Source of the DNA: Tamarix chinensis
Lineage: Eukaryota; Streptophyta; Magnoliopsida; Caryophyllales; Tamaricaceae
Reading direction: 5' to 3'
Length of the DNA stretch: 64,000 nucleotides
Assembly (NCBI GenBank): GCA_030549775.1
Contig: CM060174.1
Span: 28,896,117 to 28,960,116, forward strand
Positions 46,155-57,614 of this stretch are shown here, piece by piece (position 1 is the first letter of the stretch; every line of letters begins with the position of its first letter). The translations under genes were made by a program, and so were the position numbers. Under the pieces are notes generated by a model, which had not been told where the DNA came from, made no database searches, and saw nothing but the letters and a program-made list of their open reading frames with translations.

Positions 46155-48470
46155 TTCCTTTTTTTTCTTCTAATCTTGGCTTTAGTTCTCTCTTACTTTC
46201 CTTAAACAAGGAAGAATTAAGGTTGAGAAAGGTGGTAATATATATTTGATTTTCTAAAACGACCATAGTTTCATGTCGCAAATGACCCAAAAACCGTAAA
46301 ATTGCAGCCAATACGCAATTGCGGTACTGATATTTCATTGTATGTAGAGAGAAGTTGGTAAAAAAATAAAAATAAATGAGATATAAATCATGCTATCATG
46401 TATCATACGAAATGTCATAGTTTAATTTAATACACGTGGCAATGAAAGAAAGATTAATAGGAAAAAATTGATTGGGTGGTGTATATATCAAAGCACCCCT
46501 CTCCAAAAAACATATCACACACACACATGTAGACACATTTCAGACCTTTACTATAAACATTATGTAACTCACCTTTCCAACAAGAATTATCTTCTAAGAG
46601 TTCTTTTTAGTAACAATTTCAATTTGTATGAAGTCTTTTGCTTGTGGCCTACATTTGAAGTTTACTACATTTACCTGTAAATTCAAAAATTCATAAAAAT
46701 CATTTTTGTAACACTACTCTTGAATATAAAAACTAAAGAAAGGGAGTCATCACAAAAGAAATAAGATATCTGCATGTAGAAGTGTGATATGTTTCTATTT
46801 AATTCTAACTAAAAGTGGTCTTGGTTAGAATTAAACCAAACAAAGCCTAATTTTTCCCCAACCAAAATGGTTAAGCACCATCTTCAATCAGCCTTTACTA
46901 TGTCTGATTTTATTTGAGTGTAAGTTATCCCATATAAGTTATTATAAGCTTTAAACATAAAAATTGTTAACCTCTAAAGTCAACTTGTAAGAAGGGGCTT
47001 CCACAAGTATAAGTGGGGATTACAAAGCATCAAAAGTAGTCATGATTCTACATAATGGCAGGCTAGAAACTTTCCTTTTCCCTTTTTTCCTTGTAGATAT
47101 TCTACAGGATGTGCTGGCACTGTAGGATGCAAAAAGGGTGGAATTGATGGTGGCTTGTGTAAGGTGGAAAAGGTGGTAGGAGGAGGTATTTTTTTAAGCT
47201 AGGCATGGTAGTGTGGACGTGCATTTTATCCTGCAAAAGTCTTAAAGGTGGGGTCCAAGGGGAGGAAAAAATGTGGTTGAATATTGTCTGTAAAGTGGCT
47301 TGAATGATGACATCAAAAATGTCTTGAAAATTGGCTAAAAATATGGATGCAAGTTTAGAGTGGCTTAGGGGGAAGTTTGCATAGCTCATGCATGGCTGTT
47401 TTATTAAATAAAAAGGTGGTAGATTTGGGTTGTGTTTGTTTACATATAGTGAGCACAAAAAAAAAAGAATGGGGTTAGGAAGGGAAAGTTGATGGGAGAA
47501 TAGTTCATTGGAAACCTTCCCAAATTAAAATAATTTTGGGGTCGTCTAATTTGGGAAGAAGGTTAGTTAAAATGGAATTATTTGAAGGGGATGCTCCTCC
47601 ATCACTTTATCAGCATAATTGAAGTGTAAGATGATGTAGTAGTTGAGATGATTTTGTAGAAGAGCTAGAAGAGGCTTGGAACCATCTTGGATAATATAAT
47701 CATGGCTAGCAAATATACAAATATGGGTGAATAACTGCTCCCTTTTCATCTAAATTTATAATTCTCATTTAAGTAAAGGGCAGAATAGTTTTTTGTCCTT
47801 ACTTTTCCTCTCTATCCATCCCCCTCCCCGATGTTGTTACTTTCCATTAATTTTTTTCGGAATCAAAATGATATTATCAAATAAATCATGATTATGTTTT
47901 GAGTACTATAAAATAGATTAAAAAATAAATAAATAAAAAGCATATACACGAATGATCTCGTATAAAAGTACAAAATGACCACCATTGACACCAAAGTAAC
48001 AAGCTTACTAGCATGTAATAAAAAGAGGCACATGTATTGGGCCCTTAGAAAAATATACATGTTCAATGGTAATAGAACCACAAGTAATTGGGTAGTTAGA
48101 AAAACTCCAACAATACTAACAGTTTATTATTAATGTTGACAAAAGACATCTAAAGTCCAATAATAAGGCATACAAAAGGGCTAAATGCAAAAGGCAACTC
48201 AATGATAAAATTAAAAGAAAAATGTAGTGAATATCACCAAAAGCCAAGGAAAAACTAACACCTCAATGCATTACTATAGCTACATGAGGAGTACCGAACA
48301 ACAAAGAACAAGCAACACAAATATTCAACCATCAAAAATTTTAGAAAAAATATTCAACCATATACAATTTTAGACCTAACACAAAATTTTTTGTTGAAAT
48401 ATTCAACAATCCAAAAGGTTAATGCTATATTATATGTCCCACACACTCTACATTTATGACCTTCCATTGA
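46155..48470. other. No gene recognised
   Basis: Mixed sequence with a short CA repeat at 46520. A minus-strand frame of 118 codons (47102-47458) has no recognisable domain. I see no splice-consistent gene here. Confidence 0.35.
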
Positions 48471-48582
48471 TACTCCAAGAAGCACCCTCAAATCTTTAGG
48501 ATTCCTTGTAAGATAAAATTAAGTTGTATCAAAATGGCATTCTTACAAGGAATCCTAAATATTTGAGGGTACTTCTTGGAGT
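48471..48582. repeat. Long perfect-stem hairpin (42-bp arms, 27-base loop)
   Basis: Arms 48472-48513 and 48541-48582 are inverted copies with only two mismatches in 42 positions. The size resembles a plant microRNA-type foldback or a very small foldback transposon. It has no TIR-plus-TSD signature that I can confirm. Confidence 0.85.
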
Positions 48583-49309
48583 TTGATACCTTTGAATTGG
48601 TGCCAAAATATTGAATGGTGAATATGAAGATTCTTTTTTCTAGAGTTTGCAATTTTATTACCTCACCTCTCAATACTAGCATCTAATACATTATAGCATT
48701 TCTCAAAGAATGCATATGTATGAAATGTTCTATTACACTTGTTTCTTTTTCTCACCTAAAAATTTAAATTGCTTGAAGTAACATTATATCCATCTAAAGT
48801 TGAAAAATCAAGAATAGGATGAGAATAGTTGTTGATGTCAAATGAAGTAAACCTTTTAATTTAAACTTTGATTTAAAAATCATCTAATGTATGTCATTAA
48901 TTAATCCTTTGAGCTACCTAAATTTCAATGATGTTATGCATCACACCTTCTCCTTGCTTGATTTTTTACCACTACTTAAGCATCATGTTTTAATGCTCTA
49001 TCTTTCACATAAGGCTCAATCATTTTTTGGATACAAGATAATGGACTTGTTTCTCTAGTCAACAACTATGGGATGAACCTCAAACCAAAAAAAATTAATT
49101 TCAATAATATTAAACAAAACTAACTAAATGAACCAAAATTGATAAATAGATTTGAAGCAATGTAATCATAATAGTAGGAAAATTTTAATACACACCTTGA
49201 TAAACTTATCCCATGCTCCATCCTCAACTACTCATTTATATTAAATTCCATTCTACACAAAATCACTATTCGATACTTTTTCAATAACAACATAAATCGG
49301 TGTAACCAA
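48583..49309. other. No gene recognised
   Basis: AT-rich sequence between the hairpin and the second CACTA element. No domain or repeat signal I can support. Confidence 0.4.
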
Positions 49310-49533
49310 ACTAAATTATTTCTAAGAATCCAATTCCGATTAATTTCACACAAAGTTTTCAAATTGATACTTCTAACATGAAATTAGATACATTTTAAAG
49401 CATAATGTAAATTCAATTTATCTAAAATAGCTTAATCGGATAAAACTGACAAATCTGGATATAGCCGGGTCACAAATCCAATTTCATAAATCAACCATAA
49501 CCAATACAATTAACCATTCCAAATCACTCATAC

Positions 49534-49534
<1 letters not shown>

Positions 49535-49616
<82 letters not shown>
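49535..49616. repeat. (AC)n plus (AT)n compound microsatellite
   Basis: About 35 AC units followed by six AT units. It is inside the second CACTA element at a spot where the first element has only a short CATATATACACAT. Confidence 0.95.
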
Positions 49617-49617
<1 letters not shown>

Positions 49618-49689
49618 CACTTAAACAACTAAATTATCTTATCATAAGCTAATTCACTTAAAATTAATCAAAACCAAAGTTAGGGTTTG

Positions 49690-50040
49690 AGTATTTATAC
49701 CAAACGAATTGCTGCGAAATTCGAGGGAGTAAGGGGTGCTAGAGCATTGCCGGTGGTCAAGGACCACTCACCGGTGACGAGCGGCACTAGAGGCGGACGG
49801 GCCATGGCACGCCGTGGCTGGCCTCCTGCGTTGTTGATGGCTGTTGTTGCTGCTCCGTTGCTACTCCACTGGAGGAGGACAACGACGAGCTATAGCAGAT
49901 GTGGTGGTGTGCTCGAGCGGGGGTGGCTGGTATGGCGGTGCGGCCTTGGTTCAAGGTGCAGAGCATGAGTCGTCCAGGATCCAAGGTCGGGGGTCGGGGG
50001 TCAGGGGACGGGGGTTGGGGGCCGAAAATTAGAAACATTA
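49690..50040 (-). pseudogene. GC-rich captured segment in the second CACTA element
   Basis: A GC-rich island positionally equivalent to 3557-3960, sharing the flank TTTGGTATAAAT and AAACCCTAAC. On the minus strand it translates Ser/Pro/Gln-rich in several frames. The interior has diverged strongly from the first copy. Function unknown. Confidence 0.45.
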
Positions 50041-50649
50041 AAGGGCGGGGGTAGCAGCCTAGCAGGCACGCGGGAGTGAATTTTTTTTTTAAGAAATTTT
50101 AAGGAATTGAGGGGTTTAAGTATTTTTTTTATTATATTTTATTTTTTGGGATTTTAGAGATTTGAAAAAAATTATTATAAAACATATATATATGTATATA
50201 TGGATTTTGAACATTTTTAGCAACCAATAAATTAATGATTAACGATTAAAAATTATATTTGTCACAATAAATGATTTTACTAATTTAAAGAGATTTTATA
50301 ATAAAAAATAATTTATTTTTGCTAATGACATATAACTCCATAACAAAGTCGTAATCACACAACGAAATTATAATAGGAAACAAATTTATAATATTAAAAT
50401 AAAAACACACAATAAAAATGGAAATATATTTTAAATAAAAATCATATAGCTTGTGGAAAAAGAAATAAAATATCAAAATAATAATTAAAAGAAATTGGAA
50501 AATATATAAATCAAATTCTAAGGAATTGTAAAAAAATTAAATAATTTTCGTAAATGGAAATATATTTTTAAATAGAAACGAAGATCATATGAATTTCATA
50601 AAAGTCGTAAATTGTGTATGAATTTTTCCAGAATAATCCACAACTTTAC

Positions 50650-50895
50650 TAATACCAACAGATATATGAGTGGGTATTAGTTTTGTTGGTACAATGTTAC
50701 TAATACCCACAGATATAAAAGTAGGCAAAAGATCTGTAGGCATAACATACTATTACCAATAGATAAAAATTTTCTATAGGGAAAACTTTCTTCATTGCCC
50801 ACAAAAAAAATATATGTTGGTATTAGTAACTTTTGCCAACAAAAAAAATATCTGTGACTAAATTTCTTTTGGCACAAGTCATAAATTTTGTAGTG
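50650..50895. repeat. Right subterminal repeats and TIR of the second CACTA element
   Basis: Aligns along its length with 5460-5714 of the first element, including ACCAACAGATATA and GGCACAAGTCATAAATTTTG. It ends TAGTG at 50895. Confidence 0.9.
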
Positions 50896-51012
50896 TTGCT
50901 TAACCCGTACATGTTGATTTGTGCTAGTAATTAATTAAATCTATTTGGCCATACAAACTTGATGATTCAAAACAAACTCTAATAAAAGTAACCATAGAGC
51001 AACTAATTTATA
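50896..51012 (-). repeat. Tail junction of the ubiquitin array, inverted copy
   Basis: GATTTGTGCTAGTAATTAAT at about 50918 is the reverse complement of the junction TTACTAGCACAAATC found at 54055, 56275 and 61875. It marks the outer end of block U1. Confidence 0.7.
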
Positions 51013-52658
51013 ATCACTATGGAGATGGAAGGTAAGAATATGAGGTAACTCATTCTGAATATTGTTATCCACAAGAGTACTCCCATCCTAAAGCTGGTTC
51101 TTAGTATATATGAAGTAATACTTATATATTGGGATCCTTTCCATGTTATGTGTCTCAACCTTCAAATTATCAATAGTACTAGGACTCTCGATCTCCAATG
51201 TGATGGTATTTCCATTGAAGGTCTGAAGAAGTATCTACATTCCACCATGGAGATGTAATACAAGGTGAAAGGGTAAAATCATTCTGAGTGTTATAATCCT
51301 CAATCATTCACCCATCTTATAGAAACTTACTACAAAAGATCAACCTCTTTAGGTTAGGTTGGGCGTTCTCCTTATTTGGAATCATGATCTTGATTTTGGT
51401 GGTGGTGTTGGAGCTCTCCAAATCTAATATTACCATATTTCCTATGAGAATATTGACTAAATTTTGCATCCCCCCTTGGAGGTGGTCAACCAAGAGAAGT
51501 GTGGACTCCTTTTGGATGTTGTAATATGGAAGGTATTATCCATCCTCAAGCTTCTATACTAAAAAAAAAGATTAAGCTCTGCTATTTTGGGGGTGATCCT
51601 ATCTTTGTATTCAATAATAACCTTAACATTATTTTAAGTCTCTGATTCTCATCTTCAAGGGTGATGATCTTCCCTATTAGAGTTTTCACATAGATTTACA
51701 TCCCACCAAGAAGGAGGAGGACCAAGTGAATGGTAGATTCCTTATAGATAATGTAATTGGATACTGTAGAAACTATAGAAGATCTAACTTGACTATTATG
51801 TATGAATTCACTTCTTATCCTTGATTTAGGCTTAATGTGGACAATGGTGTTATGGTTTCGTGTCAATGGTAATTGTCTTCTTGATTAGGTTCATCACTAA
51901 AATGTGCGTACCTCCACAGAGATAGAGCACCAATTAAATTCCTTTAAGATGGCGTGGTTGGAAAATATACGGCCATACTTTATTTGCTTTCCATTGAACA
52001 TCAGCCTCTGCTAGTTTAGAAGAATTCCTTCCTTGTCCCAAATCTTAGCCTTGATGCAGTTAAAGGTGTCAGAGTTATCGATCTTCAGCTGATCTAGCAG
52101 AGATCCTATCTTTGTCCAAGATCTTCAACTGTTAAAAATTGTGTCAGAGCTTTATACTTCAATGGTGATGGTTTTCCCATTTACCATTTTCATAACGATT
52201 TGCAATCCACACAAATACCAGACTAAGTGTAGGGTAGATTCCTTCTGGATATTATAGTTTGATAGGTTAAAACTATCTTCAACAACTTTTCTAATGAAGA
52301 TCAGCCTCTACTAATTTGAAGGAAATTCCACCAAATCCCACATCTGATCCTTAATGTTGTTTATAATGTTGAAGTTCTTGACCAAAAGGGTAAAAGTCCT
52401 CCTAATCGGTGCCTTCACAAATACCTACAAACCCCTAATAAGAAGAAGCATCAAGTGGATGGTGGTTTCCTTTTGGAGAATGTAGTTAATAAATGTACGA
52501 CCATCCTTAAGCTACTTTTGACCAAATCTTGACCCCTATTAGTGTAGATAAATTCCTTAATTTTTCTAGATATTTACCTTGATATGGCTTATGGTGTCGT
52601 GGGTCTCAAAATTAAGAGTGAGGGTGTTTCCTATGTGGATCTTAACGAAGATCTATAA
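51013..52658 (-). pseudogene. Degenerate polyubiquitin array, block U1 (about seven monomers)
   Basis: On the minus strand successive 228-bp units of ubiquitin coding sequence can be followed head to tail, with monomer borders near 51240, 51466, 51699, 51919, 52206 and 52434. Clear stretches on the plus strand are the antisense of DKEGIPPDQQ (GGAATTCCTTCCTTGTC, about 52025) and ITLEV (around 52175). A partial internal duplication lengthens the fifth unit. Every unit has stops and indels, and the start codon position reads TTA TAG. Ubiquitin is the 76-residue tag of the proteasome pathway; nothing here could encode it. Confidence 0.92.
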
Positions 52659-52979
52659 ATGACAATGATAAAAAAATCTAATTACATAGTTACTAAAATC
52701 TCAATAATGATTGGAACCATAATCAAATGAAAATGAGAGATGATTTAACTCCTCACAATCAATCAAAGAAATAAGAATTAGAACATGAAAGTTCTTTGAT
52801 TAATTAAAATCATCAAAAAGTTCACTAGCAAAAAGGAGCGTCATGTTCTAATTATAATTTGTTTAATTTATTGTGAGTATTTGAATCATTTATTAAGATT
52901 GTATCATTATTGAACCAATATTAATTACTTTTTTATTCAATATAAAAGTATGGTTTTGTTTTTATTTCATCTTCATAAT
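52659..52979. repeat. Palindromic leader 1 of the ubiquitin array
   Basis: An imperfect inverted repeat centred near 52810 that joins U1 (-) and U2 (+) head to head. Shared arm strings include AATTAGAACATGA and its complement TCATGTTCTAATT. It recurs at 54756, 57097 and 60235. By position it derives from a leader or 5' intron of a polyubiquitin gene. Confidence 0.88.
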
Positions 52980-53981
52980 TTGTAGATCTTTGTTAAGTCC
53001 CTCATAAGAATCACCATCACTCTTAAGGAAGATAACTCTGGCACCATCAACAACATTGAGGCTAAGATTCATGGCAAGGAAGGAAATCCTCCAAACTAAT
53101 AGAGGTAGATATTCAGTGGAAAGAAAATTGAGGATGGTATTATTATTTTCCACTACAACATCTAAAAGTAACCCACCCTCCCCTCCTTAAATTGGTGCGC
53201 GATCTCTATAGAGGTAAGCACATCTTAGTGAAGACCTAATTTTGAAGAAAATTATCCTTGAGGTCAAGAGCCCTAACACCATTGCCCATATTAAGGCTTA
53301 AATCTAAAATAATTAGAGTATATTAGTTGGGGTAGATCTTCGCTGGAAAACAACCAATTACAAAATCCTAAGGGAGTCTACCCTTCACTTGGTCCTCCTC
53401 CTTCATGGTGAGATGTAAATATTTTTAAAACCTAAACTGGGAAGACCATCACCCTTGAAGGTTAGAGATATGAGACTAACACTAACAATATAGCTAATAT
53501 TGAAGAAACAGATAAGACCTCTCCCAGACTAGTAGAGGTTGATATTCTTTGTATAGAATCTTGAGGACGAATAGTACCTTACCAATTACAACATCATTAA
53601 CATCAATAAAAAGATTTAAGATAAGGAGAAGGTCCAACATGAGCTATAGAAGTTGATCTTCTCTCGTAAGATGCTTAAAGATAGGTAAACACATGTGGAT
53701 TGTAACTTTTAGAAGTTGTTGACCCTTTCACCATGTGTTGGGTTTTTGTAGTGGAATGTAGATATTTGTTTATACATTGATTAGAAAGACCATCACCTTA
53801 AAAGTGGAGAGTTATAATACTAATAATAATTTAAAGGCAAAGATACATAACAAGGAAAACATCCCAATGTATCAGCAGTTTTTGATACATGCTTGGAAGT
53901 AGCTTTAGGATGGGATAGCTCGGTAGGATTATAATATTCACAAGGTGTTGACCCTTCACCTTTCTCTCCTTCTACTTAGGT
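52980..53981 (+). pseudogene. Degenerate polyubiquitin array, block U2 (about four monomers)
   Basis: Starts TTG TAG ATC TTT GTT AAG, the ubiquitin start ATG CAG ATC with two transitions. The first monomer (52980-53215) is the best preserved and reads IEAKIHGKEG and IFSGKKIEDG in ubiquitin order. Later monomers carry deletions. The short minus-strand frame at 52962-53153 is its antisense shadow. Confidence 0.92.
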
Positions 53982-54056
53982 GATATGTATTCCTCTTTGT
54001 CAATGCTTGTTTTTGTTTTGCTAGATTAGGGAGACAGATGTATTCAATTATTTACT
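53982..54056. repeat. Tail junction between U2 and U3
   Basis: Non-ubiquitin sequence, including CTAGATTAGGGAGACAGATG and TTACTAGCACAAATC, joining a plus array to a minus array that starts in mid-monomer at the QQRL region. Confidence 0.75.
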
Positions 54057-54755
54057 AGCACAAATCAACCTCTACATATGAGACAAAATGCCCTCCTTAT
54101 CTTGAATCTTGGAATTCACATTATCGTTTGTGTCTCATCTACCCACATAAAGTGTTCATCTTTTCTATGAGGATCTAGAAAAAAAATTTGCATCCCAAGG
54201 CGGAGGTGGAGGACCAAGTGGTAGGTACACTTATTTTGGATGTTGTAATCAGTGAGGGTATGTCCATCTTCAAGCTACTTTCCAATAATCATAACCCTCT
54301 ATTGGTATGGAAGAGATCTTTCCCTTGTATTAGATCTTGGATTTAATGTTATGAGTAGTGTCAGAACTCTTAATTTCAAGGGTTATGGTCTTCCCTATTT
54401 GGGCTTTGGTAAAGATTTTCATTCCAATCAAAGTCGGAGGACCAAGTGGTGGGTAGATTCATCATCGATATTCTGGTAGGTTAGGGTAAAACTCCTCACG
54501 ATCGGTGTCCTCACAAAGATGTCCATATCCCCACAATCAAGGAGCCCCAAGTGGATGGTGTATTACATTTGGAAATTATAGTCGACAAAGGTACGACCAT
54601 CCTCAAGCTACTTTCCACCAAAGATCAACCTCTACTAGTCTGGATTCACTCCTTCATTTTTCCCATATCTTAGCCTTGACATTGTCAATGGTGTCGGAGC
54701 TTTCGTGATCAAGAGTGAGGGGGTTTCCTATGTGGGTATTAATGAAGATCTATAA
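54057..54755 (-). pseudogene. Degenerate polyubiquitin array, block U3
   Basis: Three to four partial monomers on the minus strand, the first beginning within the monomer, a short one at about 54425-54528, and the last ending GATCTATAA at 54755. Plus-strand frames 54252-54708 are antisense shadows. Confidence 0.9.
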
Positions 54756-55074
54756 ATTTTGAAAAGATAATAAAAACAAAATCACATACTAACTAAAATC
54801 CTAATTAAGATTGGAACCATAGTTGAATGATGCCTAGAGATGATTTAACTATTCACAATAAATCAACAAAATAATAATTAGAACATGAAAGTTTTTTAAC
54901 TAAATGAAAAGGTTAAACATTTTTCTAGGGAGAAGTAGAATCATGTTTTAATTGGTATTTCTTTAATTGATTGTGAGAATTTGAATCATTTACTAGGATC
55001 ATCTGATAACCGAACCAGTGTTAATTAATTTTTTAGTCAATATCAAATTAGATTTTTTCTTTCATCTTCATCAT
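54756..55074. repeat. Palindromic leader 2 of the ubiquitin array
   Basis: Second copy of the inverted leader, centred near 54915. It matches leader 1 across both arms. Confidence 0.88.
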
Positions 55075-56194
55075 TTGTATATTTTTATAGGACCCTCACA
55101 TGAAATACCATCACTCTTGAAATTAATAGCTCTAAAACCATGAACAACATCAATGCTAAGATTTGAGATAATGAAAGAATTCCTCTAGACTATCAGAGGT
55201 TGATCTTCGGTGGAAAGAAAATAAAGGATGGTCATATATTTCTAACTACAACATTAAAAAAGAACCCAACCCCCAGTCTGTGCACTATCTCCGTGGAGGT
55301 ATGCACATCTTAGTGAAGAACCTAATCAGGAAGAGAATTATCTATAAGGTCAAGAGCCCTAACACAATTATCCATATTAAGGCTAAGATCTAAGAAGAGA
55401 AAGGGTATCCTATATATTATTCTAGGTAGTTATTTGATGGAAAACAGCTTGAAGATGGTCCCACCCTTGAAAATAATAACATCTCAAAGGAATATACCAT
55501 TCACTTCATCATCCTCCATTGTGGGGGGATGCAAATATTTATGAAACCTCTAACAAGGAAAACCATCAATCTTGAAGTTTAGAGAATAAAGAGTGGCAAT
55601 AATGATAAGGATACGATTGAAGGCAATGAAAGAATCTCCCCTATACTAGTAGAGTTATATTCTTTATAGAGAAGCTTGAGGAAAATCATTGCTAAAATAA
55701 CATCCAAAAGGAGTTTACACTCCGTTTGGTCAACCACCTTCATGGTGGGATGGAAATATTCATCAAGACTCTCATAGGAAATATGGTTAAATTAGAATTG
55801 GATAGCTCATACACCATCAACAATGTTAAGACCATGATTTAATATAAGAAGAATGTCCAACCTAACCTATAGAGGTTGATTATTGCTTAGGATGGGTGAA
55901 TAGCTGCATATTATAACATTAAGAAGGAGTTGGCTCTTTCACCTTATATAGTGTCTCAATGGTGGAATGTAAATATTTCTTAAGATATATAATGGAAAGA
56001 ACATCTCCTTTGAGGTGGAGAGTTCTAATAATACTAATAAATTGAAGTATGAGATGCATAAGATGGAAAATATCACAATATATAGGCAGTGTTTGATATA
56101 TAATGAGAAACAACTTTAGAATGAGAATAATCTTGTGGATTAAAATATTTAGAATAAGTTACCATATATTATTTACCTCTATCTCTATGGTGGA
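55075..56194 (+). pseudogene. Degenerate polyubiquitin array, block U4 (about five monomers)
   Basis: Opens TTG TAT ATT TTT and follows the ubiquitin sequence through units starting near 55295, 55525, 55745 and 55965. All are broken. It ends at a GGTGG codon pair matching the C-terminal Gly-Gly, then the tail junction. Confidence 0.9.
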
Positions 56195-56283
56195 TTATAA
56201 ATCTATTGCTTTGTATTCCCCTTTGTGAGCATTTTTTTATGTTAGCTAGATTTTGAGGACAAATGGATTCAATTACTTACTAA
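56195..56283. repeat. Tail junction between U4 and U5
   Basis: Same junction as at 53982, with ATTCAATTACTTACTAACAC before ubiquitin antisense resumes. Confidence 0.75.
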
Positions 56284-57096
56284 CACAAATCAACCTCTAC
56301 ATGTCAAGCAGAATATCCTCCTTTCCTTGAATCTTGGAATTTATGTTGTGGTTGATGTTTGAGCTCTCCACTTCCAAAGTAATCATTTTTCTTATGAACA
56401 TATGGAAAAAATTGCATCCCTTTGTGGTGGGGGACTGCAAAGTGGTTGGTAGACACCTTCAGAATATTGTAATAAGTAAGGGTATGTCCATCATCAGGCT
56501 CATTTCCAACAAGTATCAACTTGTGCTAGTTTAGTGGAGATCATCTAGGTATCCCAAATCTTGGAATTAAAGTAAGCAATAATGTTTTAAATATTGACTT
56601 CAAGGGTAATGGTTTTCCCAGTTATGATTTTAACAAAGATTTATAGTTCACACAAAGACAGAGGACTAAGTTAAGGGTAGATTCCTTCTTTTTATTGTAG
56701 TTGGCTAATATAATACTATCTTCAAATTGTTTTCCATAGAATTTTAACCTCTACTCATTTGAAGGATTAATTTCCACCTTATCATACATCTTATTCTTAA
56801 TTTTGTTTATGATGTTGAAGCTCTCAACCTCAAGTATAAGACTCTTCTCGATCTGTGTCTTCACAAAGATGTACATACCCCCACAATGTAGGAGCACAAA
56901 GTGGATGGTCGATTACTTTTATATATCATAGTTAGCCAAGGTACGCCCATCCTTAAGCTACTTTCCAATGAAGAACAACTTCTACTAGTATAGAGTAACT
57001 CCTTTACATCTTAGGTATGACATTCTTGATGGTGTTGGAGGTATCAACTTCGAGAGTGAGGGTTTTTCCAGTGTTGGTCTTAAAAAAGATCTATAA
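56284..57096 (-). pseudogene. Degenerate polyubiquitin array, block U5
   Basis: Begins in mid-monomer (AAATCAACCTCTAC). About four partial monomers follow to GATCTATAA at 57096. The frame at 56304-56519 on the minus strand reads PDDGHTLTYYNI, the ubiquitin EDGRTLADYNI region in its true frame. Confidence 0.92.
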
Positions 57097-57414
57097 ATGA
57101 TGAAGATAAAAGAAACTAATGACATATTAACTAATATCCTTATTAAGATTGAAGCCATAATCAAATGATGCTAATAGATGGTTTAACTCCTTACAATCAA
57201 TCAAAAAAATAAGATTAGTACATGAAATTTCTTTGACTAAATAAAAACATCAAGGAATTTGCTAGAGAGAAGTAGAATCACGTTATAATTATCATTTCTT
57301 TAATTGATTGTGAGGAATTGAATCATATATTGGGATCATATGACTATTAAACCAATCTTAATTAATTTTTAAGTCAATATCTAAATAAGGTTTTTTTTCT
57401 TTCATTTTCCTCAT
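57097..57414. repeat. Palindromic leader 3 of the ubiquitin array
   Basis: Third copy, centred near 57255. Confidence 0.88.
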
Positions 57415-57614
57415 TTGTGGATTTTGTTATGACCCTCAGAGAAAACACCATCACTCTTAAGGTCAATGGTTTTGACACCATCAACACTGTCAAGCTAAGA
57501 TTTAGCACATTGAAGGAATTCCTCCATAATAGTAGAGGCTGATATTCAGTGGAAAGTAAACAAAGTATGGGCATATATATGCTGACTACATCAACCAATA
57601 TGAATCCTAATGTA
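57415..57614 (+). pseudogene. Degenerate polyubiquitin, block U6 (one truncated monomer)
   Basis: Runs from TTG TGG ATT TTG through the ubiquitin sequence to the DYNIQKES region, then stops at an insertion border near 57615. Confidence 0.88.

Larger units (their letters stand above)
49310..50895. mobile_element. Second CACTA element, right part only
   Basis: From 49310 this matches the first CACTA element from about 3300 onwards: shared AT-rich lead-in, the TTTGGTATAAAT-type border, a GC-rich island, an AT-rich spacer, then the right subterminal repeats and the terminal TTTTGTAGTG at 50895. No left end beginning CACTACAAAA is found upstream, so it is truncated or interrupted there. It inserted into the tail of the polyubiquitin block. 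Confidence 0.85.

Noticed and set aside
46500..47760. Possible single-copy host gene between repeats
   Set aside because: The longest frame (118 codons, minus strand) has no domain and no splice-consistent neighbours. I left it as unassigned.
52962..53153. Minus-strand frames inside the ubiquitin blocks, several of similar sequence
   Set aside because: They are antisense readings of degenerate ubiquitin monomers. Their similarity to each other comes from the shared ubiquitin DNA.
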